The notes: generated by a model not told the origin, from the sequence alone. A DNA stretch of 64,000 bases from Corynebacterium kefirresidentii (GCA_002154655.1 NGUZ01000001.1:434001-498000), one strand, 5' to 3'. Counted from the first letter of the stretch, positions 8,501 through 21,105 are shown. Translations and numbers: made by a program.

Positions 8501-10494
8501 GGAAGCTCGACCTTCTCGTTGAGTGCAATCGAGTTGACCTTCGCATTGAAGCGGTCATCATGGGCGCGCAGGGCGTTGAGGATCTGCCAGACGACGCGGA
8601 AGCGCGTGTTGTCATTGAGCGCCTGGGACGGGGAGACTCCCGGCGGGATAGCGACGGGCAGGATGATATAGCCGTAGTCCTTGCCCTCGGCTTTGCGCAT
8701 GACGCGGCCGACGGACTGGACGACGTCGACCATGGAATTGCGCGGGTGGAAGAAGATGACACTGTCGAGGGCGGGGACGTCGACGCCCTCGGAGAGACAG
8801 CGAGCGTTTGTGAGGATGCGGGTCTCGTCCTCGGGGATGGAGGACTCAATCCACGAGATCTTGTTGCCGCGCTCGAGGGCGTTCATGGTGCCATCGACGT
8901 GCTCAACGGCGACCTGAAGATCGATGTTGAGCATGCTTACGTCATTGGTCGCCGCGTGGTCCTTTAGCTGCTCTTGGTACTGGCGGATGAGCGTGGGGAA
9001 GGTCTCCTGGATGGTCTTCGAGGCCTTGATGTCCTTGGCGAAGGCGACGGTACGGCGCATGGGTTGGGCGTTCGCTTCAAAGCCGGACTTAGTGTTTTGC
9101 TCGGCGCCGGAGCGTTTCGCAAGTCCGTTCCACGCGCCGATCATGGCTGAGGCGGTGGTGAGGTTGATTTCGTTGGTGGGGTTGGCGGCGAGGACGTCGG
9201 CGGCGATGTCTTCTTCCACCGTCATCACGAGAACCTTGTAGTCGGTGAGTAGACCCTTGTCCACGGCTTCGCCGAAACCGAGACGGTAGAACTCTGGACC
9301 GTAGATGGCCTCGTCATCCATGGAGGCCAACTCCGCGGAATGCTCAGCGGCCTTGCCCTTGACGTTGTCGTCGAAGAGTCGGGGAGTCGCGGTCATGTAG
9401 AGACGCTTGCTGGCCTTGATGTATTTTTCGTCGTGAATCTTCACGAAGTTGGAGGCGTCTTCGCCGGCGAGCGTAACGCCAGTCGTGCGGTGGGCCTCGT
9501 CGCAGATCACGAGATCGAAGTCGTCCATGCCGAGCGTTTGAGCCTCGTGGATGGCTTCAATGGACTGGTACGTGGAGAAGACGACATTGAGGCCTTTTCG
9601 GCGCTTACCCTGTTCGGTCCGTTCCTTAATATCAGCGCCATCGGTGGAGACGGGGACATCGAGATCATAGGAGGCGATGTCTTCGGCCTTCTTGGAAACC
9701 TTGTTATCTGAGCACACTGCATATGACTTGAGCGGCAGGTGCTGCTGGGACTGGGCGGTCCACTCTTTGAGTGTCTGTGAGAGCAGCGAGATGGACGGTA
9801 CGAGGAAGAGGACGCGGGCCTTGTTGCCGTTGTTTTTGGCGAACCTTTCCGCGAGTCGCAGGGCAGTAAACGTCTTACCCGTACCGCAGGCCATAATCAG
9901 CTTGCCGCGGTCATGTGTCACGAAGCCGGCGATTGCCTTCTGGATGGCTTCATCCTGATGCGGGCGGGGCTGATAGACCTGCTTGCGTGTCAGGTTGATG
10001 GCGATCTCTGCGCCGGGGAAGGTGATGTCCCAGTCGATGGGGGACTCGGCGATACTCGCGGTACCGATGCGGTTAGTAGGAATGATCTGGTTGTCCAGCA
10101 TTTCCTCCGCGTTCTTGCTCCAGCGGTCGGTGGTCGAGATTATGATGCGCTGGGCGAAGGAATCTTTGCCGTCTTCGGTGGCAAAGGAGCGACCGGATTT
10201 CTCGAAGAAGGAGTCAAGATCGCTCTTTTTGAGATAGGCCGTCGGCTCGTAGAACTTGCACTGGATTGCCACCCAGCGGTCATCCTCGCGGCGGCGAGCG
10301 ACGAGGTCGATGCCAGTATCTGACTTTCCGTCGTAGTAGATCCAGTCAATGAAACGCTCGACATCCGTGTACTCCTCGCTCAACGTGGGATCGTTGCGGA
10401 AGTAGTTGACCATCAGCTTTTCAAAAGCGATGCCGTACTTAGCCGTGGGCTGGTTGTCGCGCAGCTGCTCGAGAACGTCGGAGAAGGTAGACAT
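5557..10494 (-). CDS. Type ISP single-polypeptide restriction-modification enzyme
   Basis: About 1645 residues carrying nuclease, motor, methyltransferase and specificity in one chain, as in LlaGI/LlaBIII. Numbered from MSTFSDVLEQ, the order is: Mrr-like PD-(D/E)xK nuclease (D63 in TGIDLV, QCK at 78-80); superfamily 2 helicase with Walker A GTGKT (204-208), DEAH (332-335), TAT (368-370) and motif VI QSVGRVMRK (593-601); a helical coupler; N6-adenine methyltransferase with DPFTGTG (929-935) and NPPY (1046-1049); and a C-terminal recognition region. All motifs are intact. The frame stays open to 10596, but the family-like N-terminus begins at the ATG at 10494, where a CATAAT -10-like element lies seven bases upstream. 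It heads the operon with mcrB and mcrC. The recognition part (about 6340-7330) has clearly lower G+C than its flanks. Confidence 0.85.
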   Translation of the reverse strand: MSTFSDVLEQLRDNQPTAKYGIAFEKLMVNYFRNDPTLSEEYTDVERFIDWIYYDGKSDTGIDLVARRREDDRWVAIQCKFYEPTAYLKKSDLDSFFEKSGRSFATEDGKDSFAQRIIISTTDRWSKNAEEMLDNQIIPTNRIGTASIAESPIDWDITFPGAEIAINLTRKQVYQPRPHQDEAIQKAIAGFVTHDRGKLIMACGTGKTFTALRLAERFAKNNGNKARVLFLVPSISLLSQTLKEWTAQSQQHLPLKSYAVCSDNKVSKKAEDIASYDLDVPVSTDGADIKERTEQGKRRKGLNVVFSTYQSIEAIHEAQTLGMDDFDLVICDEAHRTTGVTLAGEDASNFVKIHDEKYIKASKRLYMTATPRLFDDNVKGKAAEHSAELASMDDEAIYGPEFYRLGFGEAVDKGLLTDYKVLVMTVEEDIAADVLAANPTNEINLTTASAMIGAWNGLAKRSGAEQNTKSGFEANAQPMRRTVAFAKDIKASKTIQETFPTLIRQYQEQLKDHAATNDVSMLNIDLQVAVEHVDGTMNALERGNKISWIESSIPEDETRILTNARCLSEGVDVPALDSVIFFHPRNSMVDVVQSVGRVMRKAEGKDYGYIILPVAIPPGVSPSQALNDNTRFRVVWQILNALRAHDDRFNAKVNSIALNEKVELPIDIESVKRTKRDEEQSLEAKAKDAQAKLDASDATPASQSESSGERDLTSAQITLFSLEAWQEALYVKLVDKVGTRTYWEDWADDVATIAEAQIARIKALINAADDTIRKEFEVFIEGLRGNLNDSITEDEAINMLSQHLITAPVFNALFAEHDFAAHNPVARVMQRMVDALSDAKLESETESLTKFYESVRIRASEVSSASGKQQVIKDLYERFFRKAFKKQSEALGIVYTPVEIVDFILRSADQISRWHFGKGLTDEGVHILDPFTGTGTFMVRLLQSGLIEPEDLARKYATELHATEIMLLAYYVAAVNIETTYNALQAERAQRNGEPEPEYVPFDGIALADTFQIHEEGDILDLKVFKENNAAIQRQIDSPINVIIGNPPYSAGQRSANDNNANLKYPTLDKHIENTFVANSTATLTSKLYDSYLRAFRWSIDRLGTHGVMAFVSNGGWIDGNSTDGVRLSLADELSDIYVYNLRGNQRTAGEQSRKEGGKVFGSGSRNTVAIIIAVKREIPDDVCIHYRDIGDYLSTEEKLDIIDKSTLANVDWTIIEPNEHGDWLSQRNESFSEWPTLDAKKSKTHPTFFRFKGPGANTARDSWVYNSSASKLLDNATRTAEFFNQLANSSDLADDKIKWSAKFAHLKATGQMLSVDKGLISAALYRPFFPQRLLVDNRFIERPGASTKSFPTNKTSNRGIVVVAPGEAAGSFPLATDLIPDFHTIASCQFFPRWTWDPIEAPEGELNFGMGASEGSEPGTEGEILDGYRRVDNITDEILGIYREALGSDVTKDDIFYFVYGQLHDPGYREKYAADLKKMLPHIETPTSRARFDQLAAAGRELMDLHVNYEDVEPWPVTVDVKPSADESDRETWRVQKMKWAKKKDPETGKNVNDVTTLVYNKSVTVHDIPAEADEYMLGSRSALAWIIDRYQVRKHKASGIVNDPNDWADEVGNPRYIVDLIAKVTRVAVETVRILESIREDDE

Positions 10495-10501
10495 GAACTC
10501 T

Positions 10502-10507
10502 ATTATG
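10502..10507 (-). promoter_or_regulatory. Candidate -10 element for a leaderless defence-operon mRNA
   Basis: CATAAT on the minus strand ends seven bases before the ATG at 10494, so transcription would start at or next to the A of the start codon. No Shine-Dalgarno sequence precedes that ATG. No good -35 hexamer is visible at the expected distance (TCACAT at 10530-10525). Leaderless mRNAs are common in corynebacteria. Confidence 0.4.
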
Positions 10508-10805
10508 ACGATCATGCGGGTGAGATGTGAGTAATAGGTCGACTGAAATTTGCCGCGAGGGTGATTCCACAAGGCGGGCTCACGGAGATTTAGCACACAG
10601 GCTCACGTATTCAATATTTCGTGTTGACCGTTGATGTTTAATTAATAACCGTCGCGAGAACGTGATGCGTCATGTAAATCGGGCTTGCATTGAATTTTCG
10701 CGGACTGAGTTTCCCTTAGCTGCGATTTATTCTATTAAGGCTGATTCCAGACGTGTGTTTCTAGGATTCTCACTTTCTGTCTCCTTTCTCACACAACGAG
10801 TCTTT

Positions 10806-11100
10806 GAGAGTGTCCGATTGTTCGTGTGTGGGTACCTAATCCGTATGAGGAGATGGTCGGAATGACTACTGTGGCGAGACGAGATCCGGCCGATTAGGCG
10901 AAGATTGATGCGATTGAAAAGAAGCTGCTTGCTAACTCTGAAATCGCGAAATTGATTGATGACCTAGACACGTCGACAACGGATGCCAACGGCCTGGTTC
11001 GCGGTATGCTGCAAGTCTCGATTGCCCCTGAGGTGTGAATGCTGAAATGGATGCCCACCTTGGCTACGAGTCTGGCGACAGGTCGGTGGCCGCTGACCGC
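10806..11100 (+). mobile_element. Degenerate IS256-family insertion sequence remnant
   Basis: A possible terminal repeat begins at 10806 (GAGAGTGTCCGATTGTTCGT). AGGAG precedes an ATG at 10862. The frame reads MTTVARRDPAD, a stop (TAG), then AKIDAIEKKLLANSEIAKLI, continuing through GLVRGMLQVSIA. After a frameshift near 11035 it reads VNAEMDAHLGYESGDRS, a hallmark of the N-terminal part of IS256-family transposases. The catalytic domain is missing and the remnant stops against the 3' end of the epimerase gene. It marks the boundary between the accessory region and conserved chromosome. Bases 10597-10805 show nothing recognisable. Confidence 0.7.
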
Positions 11101-11102
11101 AC

Positions 11103-12446
11103 TTACACCAGGCTCTCGCCACCTAGCTCGTGCGCTAAGGCGGCGCCGATGGTGGGGTAGCGGAAGGTATGGCCGAGCTTAGTGAGCACCGCGGGGTCAA
11201 CGCGCTGTTCCGCTAAGGCCAATTCCTGTGCGCCTTCGCTTCCCAATAAGAGTGCGGGACCAAAGGAAGGTACGGGAATAATAGCTGGGCGGTGGAGCTC
11301 TGTGCCCAATGCGGCCACAAACTCCTTATTGAGCACAGGGTTAGGGGAGGAGGCATTAACCGGCCCAATAAGTGAATCATCCACGATGGCGCGGAAGTAA
11401 GCATCCGTAAGATCATCGATAGAGACCCAACTGAACCAGAATTTGCCGTCGCCGAAGGGGCCGCCCAGGCCCGTCGTAAAGAGCGCTCGCAGCAGAGGGA
11501 GCAAGCCTGCGTTGCCAGCCATGGCGATGCCGGTGCGGATATTGACTACTCGAGTACCCGCTGCCCGAGCTGGCTCGCAGGCATCTTCCCACTGACGCAC
11601 GACGTCAGCGAGGAAACCTTCTCCGGATTCGGAGTCTTCAGTGAGGAGCTCATCGCCGCGGTTGCTGCCATAAAAGCCCACGGCCGAGGCACACACCATG
11701 GCTTTGACCGAGGAAGTTTCGCCGGCAATGTGAGCCAAGCGCTGGGTAGGCCCTACGCGCGAATCCCTGATAGCCGCCTTATGCTCCTCGTTGAAACGGC
11801 CGAAAATGGGTTCACCGGCAAGGTGCACCACAACGTCCACTCCGTGGAGCAATGCAGGGTCAGGGAAATTCGGGTTCCAATGGCGTTGGCCTTCACCAGC
11901 CTTACCGCGCACCAGCTGGATCACCGTATGGCCAGCGGTGCGCAGCTGGGCAGTAAGCGCTGTACCGACGCTTCCGCGCGAACCGGTGATCGCAATAGTC
12001 AGATGCTGGGTATTTAGCCCTGCGGCGCGTAGACGCTGCAAGAAGGAAAAATCTTCGATGAGTTGGTGCTGGCGGTAAGCAAAGACCGAGTTTAAGGCCA
12101 CGGAAGGAACGCGTGTGTCCACCTCATCCGTCACCCGGGTACCGGCTGGGTCCTCGGCGAAGGTGTGCGTGTGGCGCCACTGGGTTACCTGGCGCAGTGG
12201 GGAATTGACGCATTCATCGCTAAAGGAATAACCCTCCTGGTAGCCCGAAAGCAGGTGTTGAGCTTTCCACTGCAGGCCGCCAGGAAAGCCCAAAATGGAG
12301 GTGCCTTTACCCAGATCCGTCGCTTGCTGTAGTGGGCGCATAAAGGTGAAGGGGGCGTTTAGGCGGGTGAGGGCACCCTGGCGCGTATGCCACGCCCATA
12401 CATCCTCTCGTGGGGCGGGGACTACGTGGTGTGCAGAAAAACTCAC
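11103..12446 (-). CDS. SRPBCC domain fused to TIGR01777-family epimerase
   Basis: 447 residues. Residues about 1-140 resemble a lipid- or ligand-binding SRPBCC/START-like domain. Residues about 149-380 form an NAD(P)-binding extended-SDR domain with the nucleotide loop GSRGSVG (155-161) and a CASAVGFYGSNRGDE block. The last 50 residues match the C-terminal extension of the YfcH/SDR39U1-type family (ALAEQRVDPAVLTKLG). The substrate of this family is unknown, so only a nucleotide-sugar-epimerase-like oxidoreductase can be claimed. The start is GTG at 12446 with GAGGAG about nine bases upstream. It is divergent from the pyrimidine operon, and the 145-base gap must hold both promoters. Confidence 0.8.
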   Translation of the reverse strand: MSFSAHHVVPAPREDVWAWHTRQGALTRLNAPFTFMRPLQQATDLGKGTSILGFPGGLQWKAQHLLSGYQEGYSFSDECVNSPLRQVTQWRHTHTFAEDPAGTRVTDEVDTRVPSVALNSVFAYRQHQLIEDFSFLQRLRAAGLNTQHLTIAITGSRGSVGTALTAQLRTAGHTVIQLVRGKAGEGQRHWNPNFPDPALLHGVDVVVHLAGEPIFGRFNEEHKAAIRDSRVGPTQRLAHIAGETSSVKAMVCASAVGFYGSNRGDELLTEDSESGEGFLADVVRQWEDACEPARAAGTRVVNIRTGIAMAGNAGLLPLLRALFTTGLGGPFGDGKFWFSWVSIDDLTDAYFRAIVDDSLIGPVNASSPNPVLNKEFVAALGTELHRPAIIPVPSFGPALLLGSEGAQELALAEQRVDPAVLTKLGHTFRYPTIGAALAHELGGESLV

Positions 12447-12551
12447 AAGTATGGCTCCTCTTTCTAGGCTGCCCCACCCGGATGGTCAGTGGGGTGCTAA
12501 AGTATGTGCTGTCTAATAGCCTAGACATTTTTTGAGACCATCTACCGGCAT

Positions 12552-12586
12552 CCTTTAAAGACCGCACTGTGAGGCGGGGAAGGAGG
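12552..12586 (+). promoter_or_regulatory. Predicted PyrR-binding RNA hairpin over the pyrR ribosome site
   Basis: The leader has TTTAAAG (12554-12560), CCGC (12562-12565), the loop ACTGTGAG and GCGG (12574-12577). The lower stem pairs CCTT (12552-12555) with AAGG (12580-12583), which is part of the AAGGAGG ribosome site. This resembles PyrR binding loops (a UUUAA side, a GAGGC loop, then AAGG). The likely mechanism is translational repression by uridine nucleotide-bound PyrR, as described in mycobacteria. Confidence 0.7.
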
Positions 12587-12591
12587 TCACG

Positions 12592-13200
12592 ATGAGTGAA
12601 ACTAACGCTAACGCGACTCAATTGGAGCTTTTGAGCTCCGAGGATGTCTCGCGTACCGTTGCACGCATCGCGCACCAGATTATTGAAAAAACGGCGCTCG
12701 ATTCCGCGGATGCCCCGCGGGTCATTTTGCTTGGCATTCCCTCTGGTGGCGTGCCTTTGGCGCAGCGCCTGGCATTGAAGATCGCAGAATTTTCCGGGGT
12801 AGAAGTCCCATGGGGCTCCCTCGATATCACTCTTTACCGTGATGACCTTTTGAATAAGCCGCATCGCGCACTCCAACCGACGATGATTCCCACCGGCGGC
12901 ATCGATAACTCCACCGTCATTTTGGTGGACGATGTGCTGTATTCCGGCCGCACGATTCGCGCCGCCCTTGATGCGCTAAGCGACGTCGGCCGGCCCGATA
13001 TTATCCAGCTCGCAGTTCTGGTAGACCGCGGCCACCGCGAAGTTCCCATCCGCGCAGATTATGTGGGCAAAAACCTGCCTACCGCGCGAGAAGAAGACGT
13101 CACCGTATATAACAATGAGATTGACGGTCGAGACGCAGTCGTGCTGACCCGAGCTGCCGTCAACCTCGATGCCGCAGGCACTGAGAAGGGGGAGGCATAA
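12592..13200 (+). CDS. pyrR: Pyrimidine operon regulator / uracil phosphoribosyltransferase PyrR
   Basis: 200 residues, type I phosphoribosyltransferase fold. The PRPP-binding loop is [17 protein letters not shown] (109-125). The conserved blocks [13 protein letters not shown] (48-60) and DITLYRDDL (78-86) match PyrR. The protein binds leader RNA of pyr genes when uridine nucleotides are plentiful, and usually has weak uracil phosphoribosyltransferase activity. It is the first gene of pyrR-pyrB-pyrC-carA-carB-pyrF and lies directly behind a hairpin matching its own expected RNA target, so it probably represses its own translation and that of the operon. The start ATG has AAGGAGG five bases upstream. 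Confidence 0.93.
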   Translation: MSETNANATQLELLSSEDVSRTVARIAHQIIEKTALDSADAPRVILLGIPSGGVPLAQRLALKIAEFSGVEVPWGSLDITLYRDDLLNKPHRALQPTMIPTGGIDNSTVILVDDVLYSGRTIRAALDALSDVGRPDIIQLAVLVDRGHREVPIRADYVGKNLPTAREEDVTVYNNEIDGRDAVVLTRAAVNLDAAGTEKGEA

Positions 13201-13202
13201 CC

Positions 13203-14159
13203 ATGAAGCACCTCATCGATATGGCGGAGCTCGATAAGTCTGAAATTATCGGCCTGATGGATGAAGCGGATCGCTTCCGCGAGGCCCTCGAAGGCCGCGA
13301 AGTTAAAAAGCTTCCTACCTTGCGCGGGCGCACCATCTATACGCTTTTTTATGAAAACTCCACTCGCACCCGTTCCTCCTTTGAAACGGCCGGCAAGTGG
13401 ATGTCGGCGGACGTCATCAACCTATCCGCCTCCACCTCCTCGGTAAAGAAGGGCGAGTCCCTGAAGGATACGGGCCTTACCTTGGCCGCCATCGGCGCCG
13501 ATGCGATCATCATGCGTCACCCTTCCTCTGGTGCACCGCAGCAGCTGGCCCAGTGGGTAGCCCCTGAGGGCAAGGGCCCCTCCGTTATCAACGCCGGTGA
13601 TGGCGCCCACCAGCACCCAACGCAGGCGCTGCTTGACGCGGTAACCATGCGGCAACGACTCGGCTTGCAGGGCGAGCAAGGCTTTGCCGGTCTCAAAGTG
13701 AAAATTGTGGGCGATTGCCTGCACTCGCGCGTGGTGCGCTCTAACGTGGATTTGCTTAACACGCTGGGGGCAGAGGTAACCCTCGTGGGGCCAGCTACGC
13801 TTATGCCCTTTGGGGTGGAGAATTGGCCGGTGCGCGTGTCCTATGACTTTGATGCAGAGATCGCCGAGGCCGATGTGGTCATGATGCTGCGCGTGCAGCA
13901 AGAGCGCATGAATGGCGGCTTCTTCCCGTCCCACCGCGAATACGCCAACCTCTTTGGCCTATCCAAGGACCGCGCGGCTGCAATGCACAAAGACGCCATT
14001 GTCATGCACCCTGGCCCTATGCTGCGCGGCATGGAGATCAATTATGGCGTGGCCGATCTGGATAAAACCGCCGTCCTACAGCAGGTACACAACGGCGTGC
14101 ACGCCCGCATGGCCGTGCTGTTTACCCTGCTGACCAATGGCGAAAACGCCGGCATTTAA
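13203..14159 (+). CDS. pyrB: Aspartate carbamoyltransferase catalytic chain
   Basis: 318 residues, the normal length. It condenses carbamoyl phosphate with L-aspartate, the first committed step of pyrimidine synthesis. The carbamoyl-phosphate loop STRTR is at 53-57 and HPTQ at 138-141; [10 protein letters not shown] and the C-terminal HPGPMLRG are also present. No pyrI regulatory chain is encoded nearby, as is usual for actinobacteria. The ATG is two bases after the pyrR stop, so the genes are co-transcribed and probably translationally coupled. Confidence 0.95.
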   Translation: MKHLIDMAELDKSEIIGLMDEADRFREALEGREVKKLPTLRGRTIYTLFYENSTRTRSSFETAGKWMSADVINLSASTSSVKKGESLKDTGLTLAAIGADAIIMRHPSSGAPQQLAQWVAPEGKGPSVINAGDGAHQHPTQALLDAVTMRQRLGLQGEQGFAGLKVKIVGDCLHSRVVRSNVDLLNTLGAEVTLVGPATLMPFGVENWPVRVSYDFDAEIAEADVVMMLRVQQERMNGGFFPSHREYANLFGLSKDRAAAMHKDAIVMHPGPMLRGMEINYGVADLDKTAVLQQVHNGVHARMAVLFTLLTNGENAGI

Positions 14160-14193
14160 TATCGCGACCCGCAATCAACCTTAGGGAGAGAAA

Positions 14194-15531
14194 ATGACTA
14201 CTTACCCAGAAACCGGTCGCCTTTCCGCGCCGGCGGAATCCCCACTTGTGATTAAGAATGTGCGCTTGTATGGCGAAGGCGAGCCCACCAGTGTGCTGGT
14301 TAAAGATGGCGTTATTTCAGCCATTGGCGGTGACGTTGCGGCACAAGACGCTAAGGTCATTGATGGCGAGGGCAACGTTCTGCTACCGGGGCTCGTGGAT
14401 ATGCACGTGCACCTGCGCGAGCCCGGCCGTGAGGACACCGAAACCATCGAGTCCGGTTCCAAGGCTGCCGCTAAGGGTGGTTTCACCGCCGTGTTTACTA
14501 TGGCCAATACAAACCCGGTGACCGATCAGCCGATCATCGCGGAATCCGTGTGGGCTAAATCCCAGGCCTTGGCGCTGTGCGACGTCCACCCAGTGGGCTC
14601 TATTACCAAGGGCCTGGAAGGCAAGACTCTGACCGAGTTCGGCATGATGGCTCGCTCGGATGCCAAGGTCCGCATGTTCTCCGATGATGGCAAGTGCGTT
14701 CAGGATCCGCAGCTGATGCGTCGCGCCTTGGAGTACGCCAAGGGTATGGATGTGCTGCTGGCTCAGCACGCCGAGGATGATCGCATGACCGGCGGTGCTT
14801 CGGCGCACGAAGGCGAGACCGCAGCCAAGCTAGGCCTGCGTGGCTGGCCGCGCGTGGCGGAGGAATCCATCGTGGCCCGCGATGCACTCTTGGCGCGCGA
14901 CTATGGCAATCGCGTGCACATTTGTCACGCATCCACTCAGGGAACCGTGGAGCTGCTCAAGTGGGCCAAGGAGCAGGACATCCCGCTGACTGCTGAGGTC
15001 ACCCCGCACCACCTGTTGATGACTGACGATAAGCTGCGCACCTACGATGGCCTCTTCCGCGTTAACCCGCCGTTGCGCGAGAAGCGCGATACCGAAGCGC
15101 TGCGCCAGGCGCTGCTCGACGGCACCATCGACTGCGTGGCCACTGACCATGCCCCGCACGGCTCCGAAGACAAGTGCGTGGAGTTTGAAAATGCCCGACC
15201 AGGCATGTTGGGCCTGGAATCTTCCCTGGCCGTTATCGCCAAAATCTTCGTTGAGACCGGACTGGCCGATTGGCGCTTTGTCGCCCGCGTTATGTCCGAG
15301 CGACCGGCGGAAATTACCCGCCTGCCGGGTCACGGCCGTCCCATCGCAGAAGGAGAGCCCGCGAATTTGACCATTGTGGACCCGGCCCACCACTGGGTTT
15401 CTGATTCCTCCAAGCTGGCATCCAAGTCCGAAAACAACCCGTATGCAGGTGAAGAGTTCGGCGCCCGCGTTACCCACACCATTTTGCGAGGAGCCGTCAC
15501 TTTTGACTTGGCAGCCTCCGAAGAAGACTAA
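14194..15531 (+). CDS. pyrC: Dihydroorotase
   Basis: 445 residues, class I amidohydrolase type. It cyclises N-carbamoyl-L-aspartate to dihydroorotate. The metal site is visible: HVHLREPG (71-78), H192 in QHAED, H244 in HICHAST, and D318 in ATDHAPH. The [10 protein letters not shown] near the C-terminus precedes the small beta domain. The gene follows pyrB by 34 bases with GGGAGAG before the ATG. The active-site residues are complete, so this is the working enzyme and not one of the inactive pyrC-like paralogues seen in some operons. Confidence 0.94.
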   Translation: MTTYPETGRLSAPAESPLVIKNVRLYGEGEPTSVLVKDGVISAIGGDVAAQDAKVIDGEGNVLLPGLVDMHVHLREPGREDTETIESGSKAAAKGGFTAVFTMANTNPVTDQPIIAESVWAKSQALALCDVHPVGSITKGLEGKTLTEFGMMARSDAKVRMFSDDGKCVQDPQLMRRALEYAKGMDVLLAQHAEDDRMTGGASAHEGETAAKLGLRGWPRVAEESIVARDALLARDYGNRVHICHASTQGTVELLKWAKEQDIPLTAEVTPHHLLMTDDKLRTYDGLFRVNPPLREKRDTEALRQALLDGTIDCVATDHAPHGSEDKCVEFENARPGMLGLESSLAVIAKIFVETGLADWRFVARVMSERPAEITRLPGHGRPIAEGEPANLTIVDPAHHWVSDSSKLASKSENNPYAGEEFGARVTHTILRGAVTFDLAASEED

Positions 15532-15575
15532 CCTTGCACACTGAAACCACCTATATGGCAGAGAAAGGCCACGAC

Positions 15576-16736
15576 GTGACTGATAGAACCCCAGCAATCC
15601 TCGTTCTCGCGGACGGGCGCACCTTCCGCGGTTATGGCTTTGGTGCCGCCGGCACCACTTTGGGCGAGGCCGTATTCACCACGGCGATGACCGGCTACCA
15701 GGAAACCATGACGGACCCGTCCTACCACCGCCAGATCGTGGTATCCGCCGCGCCGCATATTGGCAATACCGGGTGGAATGACGAGGACAATGAGTCCCAC
15801 GGCAACCGTATTTGGGTTGCTGGCCTCGTTATCCGCGACCTCGCCCAGCGCGTATCCAACTGGCGCGCAGAGCGCAGCTTGAGCGAGGAGATGGAAAAGC
15901 AGGGCGTCATCGGTATTCGCGGCATCGATACCCGCACCTTGGTACGCCACCTGCGCAACTACGGCTCTATCGCCGCCGGACTCTTTTCCGGCGAGGATGC
16001 GCAGCGTCCAGTAGAGGAGCTGCTAAAGGAAGTAAAAGCCCAGGACTCCATGGAGGGCGCTGATCTCGCCGCGGAGGTATCTACGGACGAGCCCTACACG
16101 GTTGAGGCCGTAGGGGAGAAGAAGTACACCGTCGTTGCCTTCGATATGGGTGTGAAGACCGCGACCCCGCGCCACTTTTCTCAGCGCGGGATTGAGACCA
16201 TCGTTGTGCCTGCAAATACCTCGTTTGACAAGGTGAAGTCCTATAACCCGGATGGCGTCTTCGTCTCCAACGGCCCGGGCGACCCGGCTACGGCGGATGA
16301 GATGGTAGGCATCATCAAGCAGGTGCTTGAGGCAAAGATTCCGTTCTTCGGCATCTGCTTTGGCAACCAGCTCCTCGGGCGCGCGCTGGGCCTGGATACC
16401 TACAAGATGAAGTTCGGCCACCGCGGCATCAACGTTCCAGTGCGCAATAACTTAACCGGCAAGATCGATATCACCTCGCAGAATCACGGCTTCGCGCTCA
16501 AGGCGCCGGAGGGCTATGACCTAGAGAGCAAGGACGCCGAGTTTGATACCGACTTCGGTCCCGCGCAGGTTACGCACATCTGCCTGAATGATGACACGGT
16601 GGAGGGCGTTGCTTTGAAGAATGGCATGGCCTACTCGGTGCAATATCACCCCGAATCCGCAGCTGGACCGCACGATGCCAATCCACTTTTTGATCAGTTC
16701 GAAGAACTGATGGCTAACCACACCCCGAATAAGTAA
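15576..16736 (+). CDS. carA: Carbamoyl-phosphate synthase small (glutaminase) subunit
   Basis: 386 residues from the preferred GTG at 15576, which has AGAAAGG eight bases upstream and begins [14 protein letters not shown]. The frame also permits an upstream start at 15534 that has no ribosome site. CarA releases ammonia from glutamine for CarB. The N-terminal CPSase domain is followed by a class I glutamine amidotransferase domain with the nucleophile C261 (GICFGNQ) and the His/Glu pair H358 and E360 (QYHPE). It lies in the pyr operon, so the carbamoyl phosphate made here is co-regulated with pyrimidines, although arginine synthesis needs it too. Confidence 0.94.
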   Translation: MTDRTPAILVLADGRTFRGYGFGAAGTTLGEAVFTTAMTGYQETMTDPSYHRQIVVSAAPHIGNTGWNDEDNESHGNRIWVAGLVIRDLAQRVSNWRAERSLSEEMEKQGVIGIRGIDTRTLVRHLRNYGSIAAGLFSGEDAQRPVEELLKEVKAQDSMEGADLAAEVSTDEPYTVEAVGEKKYTVVAFDMGVKTATPRHFSQRGIETIVVPANTSFDKVKSYNPDGVFVSNGPGDPATADEMVGIIKQVLEAKIPFFGICFGNQLLGRALGLDTYKMKFGHRGINVPVRNNLTGKIDITSQNHGFALKAPEGYDLESKDAEFDTDFGPAQVTHICLNDDTVEGVALKNGMAYSVQYHPESAAGPHDANPLFDQFEELMANHTPNK

Positions 16737-16761
16737 ACAACCAGGAAAAGGAAGAAAAACT

Positions 16762-20086
<3,325 letters not shown>

Positions 20087-20103
<17 letters not shown>

Positions 20104-20926
20104 GGGATTTGGTGAGCTGCTTGAGGCCGCGGGCCAGGCGCGTGGTCGCCTCTGTGTGGGTATAGACCCGCATCCGTATCTGTTGGAAAAGTGGGGACTG
20201 GAGCCCACCGCTGATGGTCTGCGGACCTTCAGCATGCGCTGCGTAGAAGCCTTCAGCGATACCGCCGCCTTGGTAAAGCCGCAGGTTGCCTTCTTCGAGC
20301 GCTTCGGTTCCCAGGGGTTTGCGGTCCTCGAGGACGTCTTGGCGTCCCTACGCGAGGTGGGATGCCTGACCGTGGCCGATGCCAAGCGTGGCGATATTGG
20401 CTCGACCATGGCCGGCTACGCAGATGCTTGGCTAGGCGATAGCTCACCCCTGCGCGCGGATTCGGTGACCGTGTCTCCCTATCTAGGGGTTGGTGCGTTA
20501 GGCCCGGTGTTTAGCAAGGCCGAAGAAACCGGCCGCGGCGTATTCGTCTTGGCGGCTACCTCCAACCCGGAGGCACGTGCCATCCAAGCCGTCCCAGTAG
20601 GCGAGGAGAGCACCATCGCACAAGGAGTGGTCGATGAATGCGCCGCGCTCAATATAGCGGCGCACAAGGCCGACAAGCCGGGAGACATCGGGGTAGTCGT
20701 TGGGGCTACTTTGGACAATCCACCTCGCCTGGATGCGCTCAATGGCCCGGTTCTTCTGCCAGGCGTTGGCGCCCAAGGTGCTGGCCCAGAGCAGGTGCAC
20801 AGCATCGTCTCCGCTCGGCCATCGCTGGGATTCGCGAACGTGTCCCGAGCAGTATTGGAACAGGGGCCTGCTGTCGCTGACCTGCGCAAAGCAGTGAATC
20901 GCGTGGCTCAGGAGTTCCGGGACTAA
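20087..20926 (+). CDS. pyrF: Orotidine-5'-phosphate decarboxylase
   Basis: 279 residues from the ATG at 20087 ([14 protein letters not shown]), which has AGGAG nine bases upstream and lies inside the end of carB. The frame also opens at 20048 without a ribosome site. It decarboxylates OMP to UMP, the last step of the pathway. It is the longer PyrF subfamily common in actinobacteria. The catalytic DAKRGDIG motif is at 98-105 and the phosphate-binding [11 protein letters not shown] lies near the C-terminus. It ends the pyr operon. pyrD and pyrE are not in this window and must lie elsewhere. Confidence 0.94.
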
Positions 20927-21105
20927 AAGGGGCGGCGTGGCAGATTACTGGCCGCGCTGCTTACCTGGTACTTTGTTTAAGGTATGTGCGGTGACGTGCT
21001 AAAATAGGCGTGCTTTTGGACCCGCTAATCGTCACCGTTCAATGAGCAGTGCTAGGATTACCAGAAGTCGGTTTGCCCGAAGGTTATTGATAACTTTCCG
21101 CGGTG

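Noticed and set aside
5482..10323. Several plus-strand frames of 130-290 codons opposite the type ISP gene (for example 5482-6360, 7336-8148, 8224-8967)
   Set aside because: They run against one long gene whose nuclease, helicase and methyltransferase motifs are all in frame. Their compositions are repetitive (Leu/Arg/His or Gly/Val/Glu-rich), as expected of shadows.
10662..10865. 67-codon plus-strand frame before the IS remnant
   Set aside because: It crosses the possible IS terminal repeat and shows no ribosome site or family resemblance.
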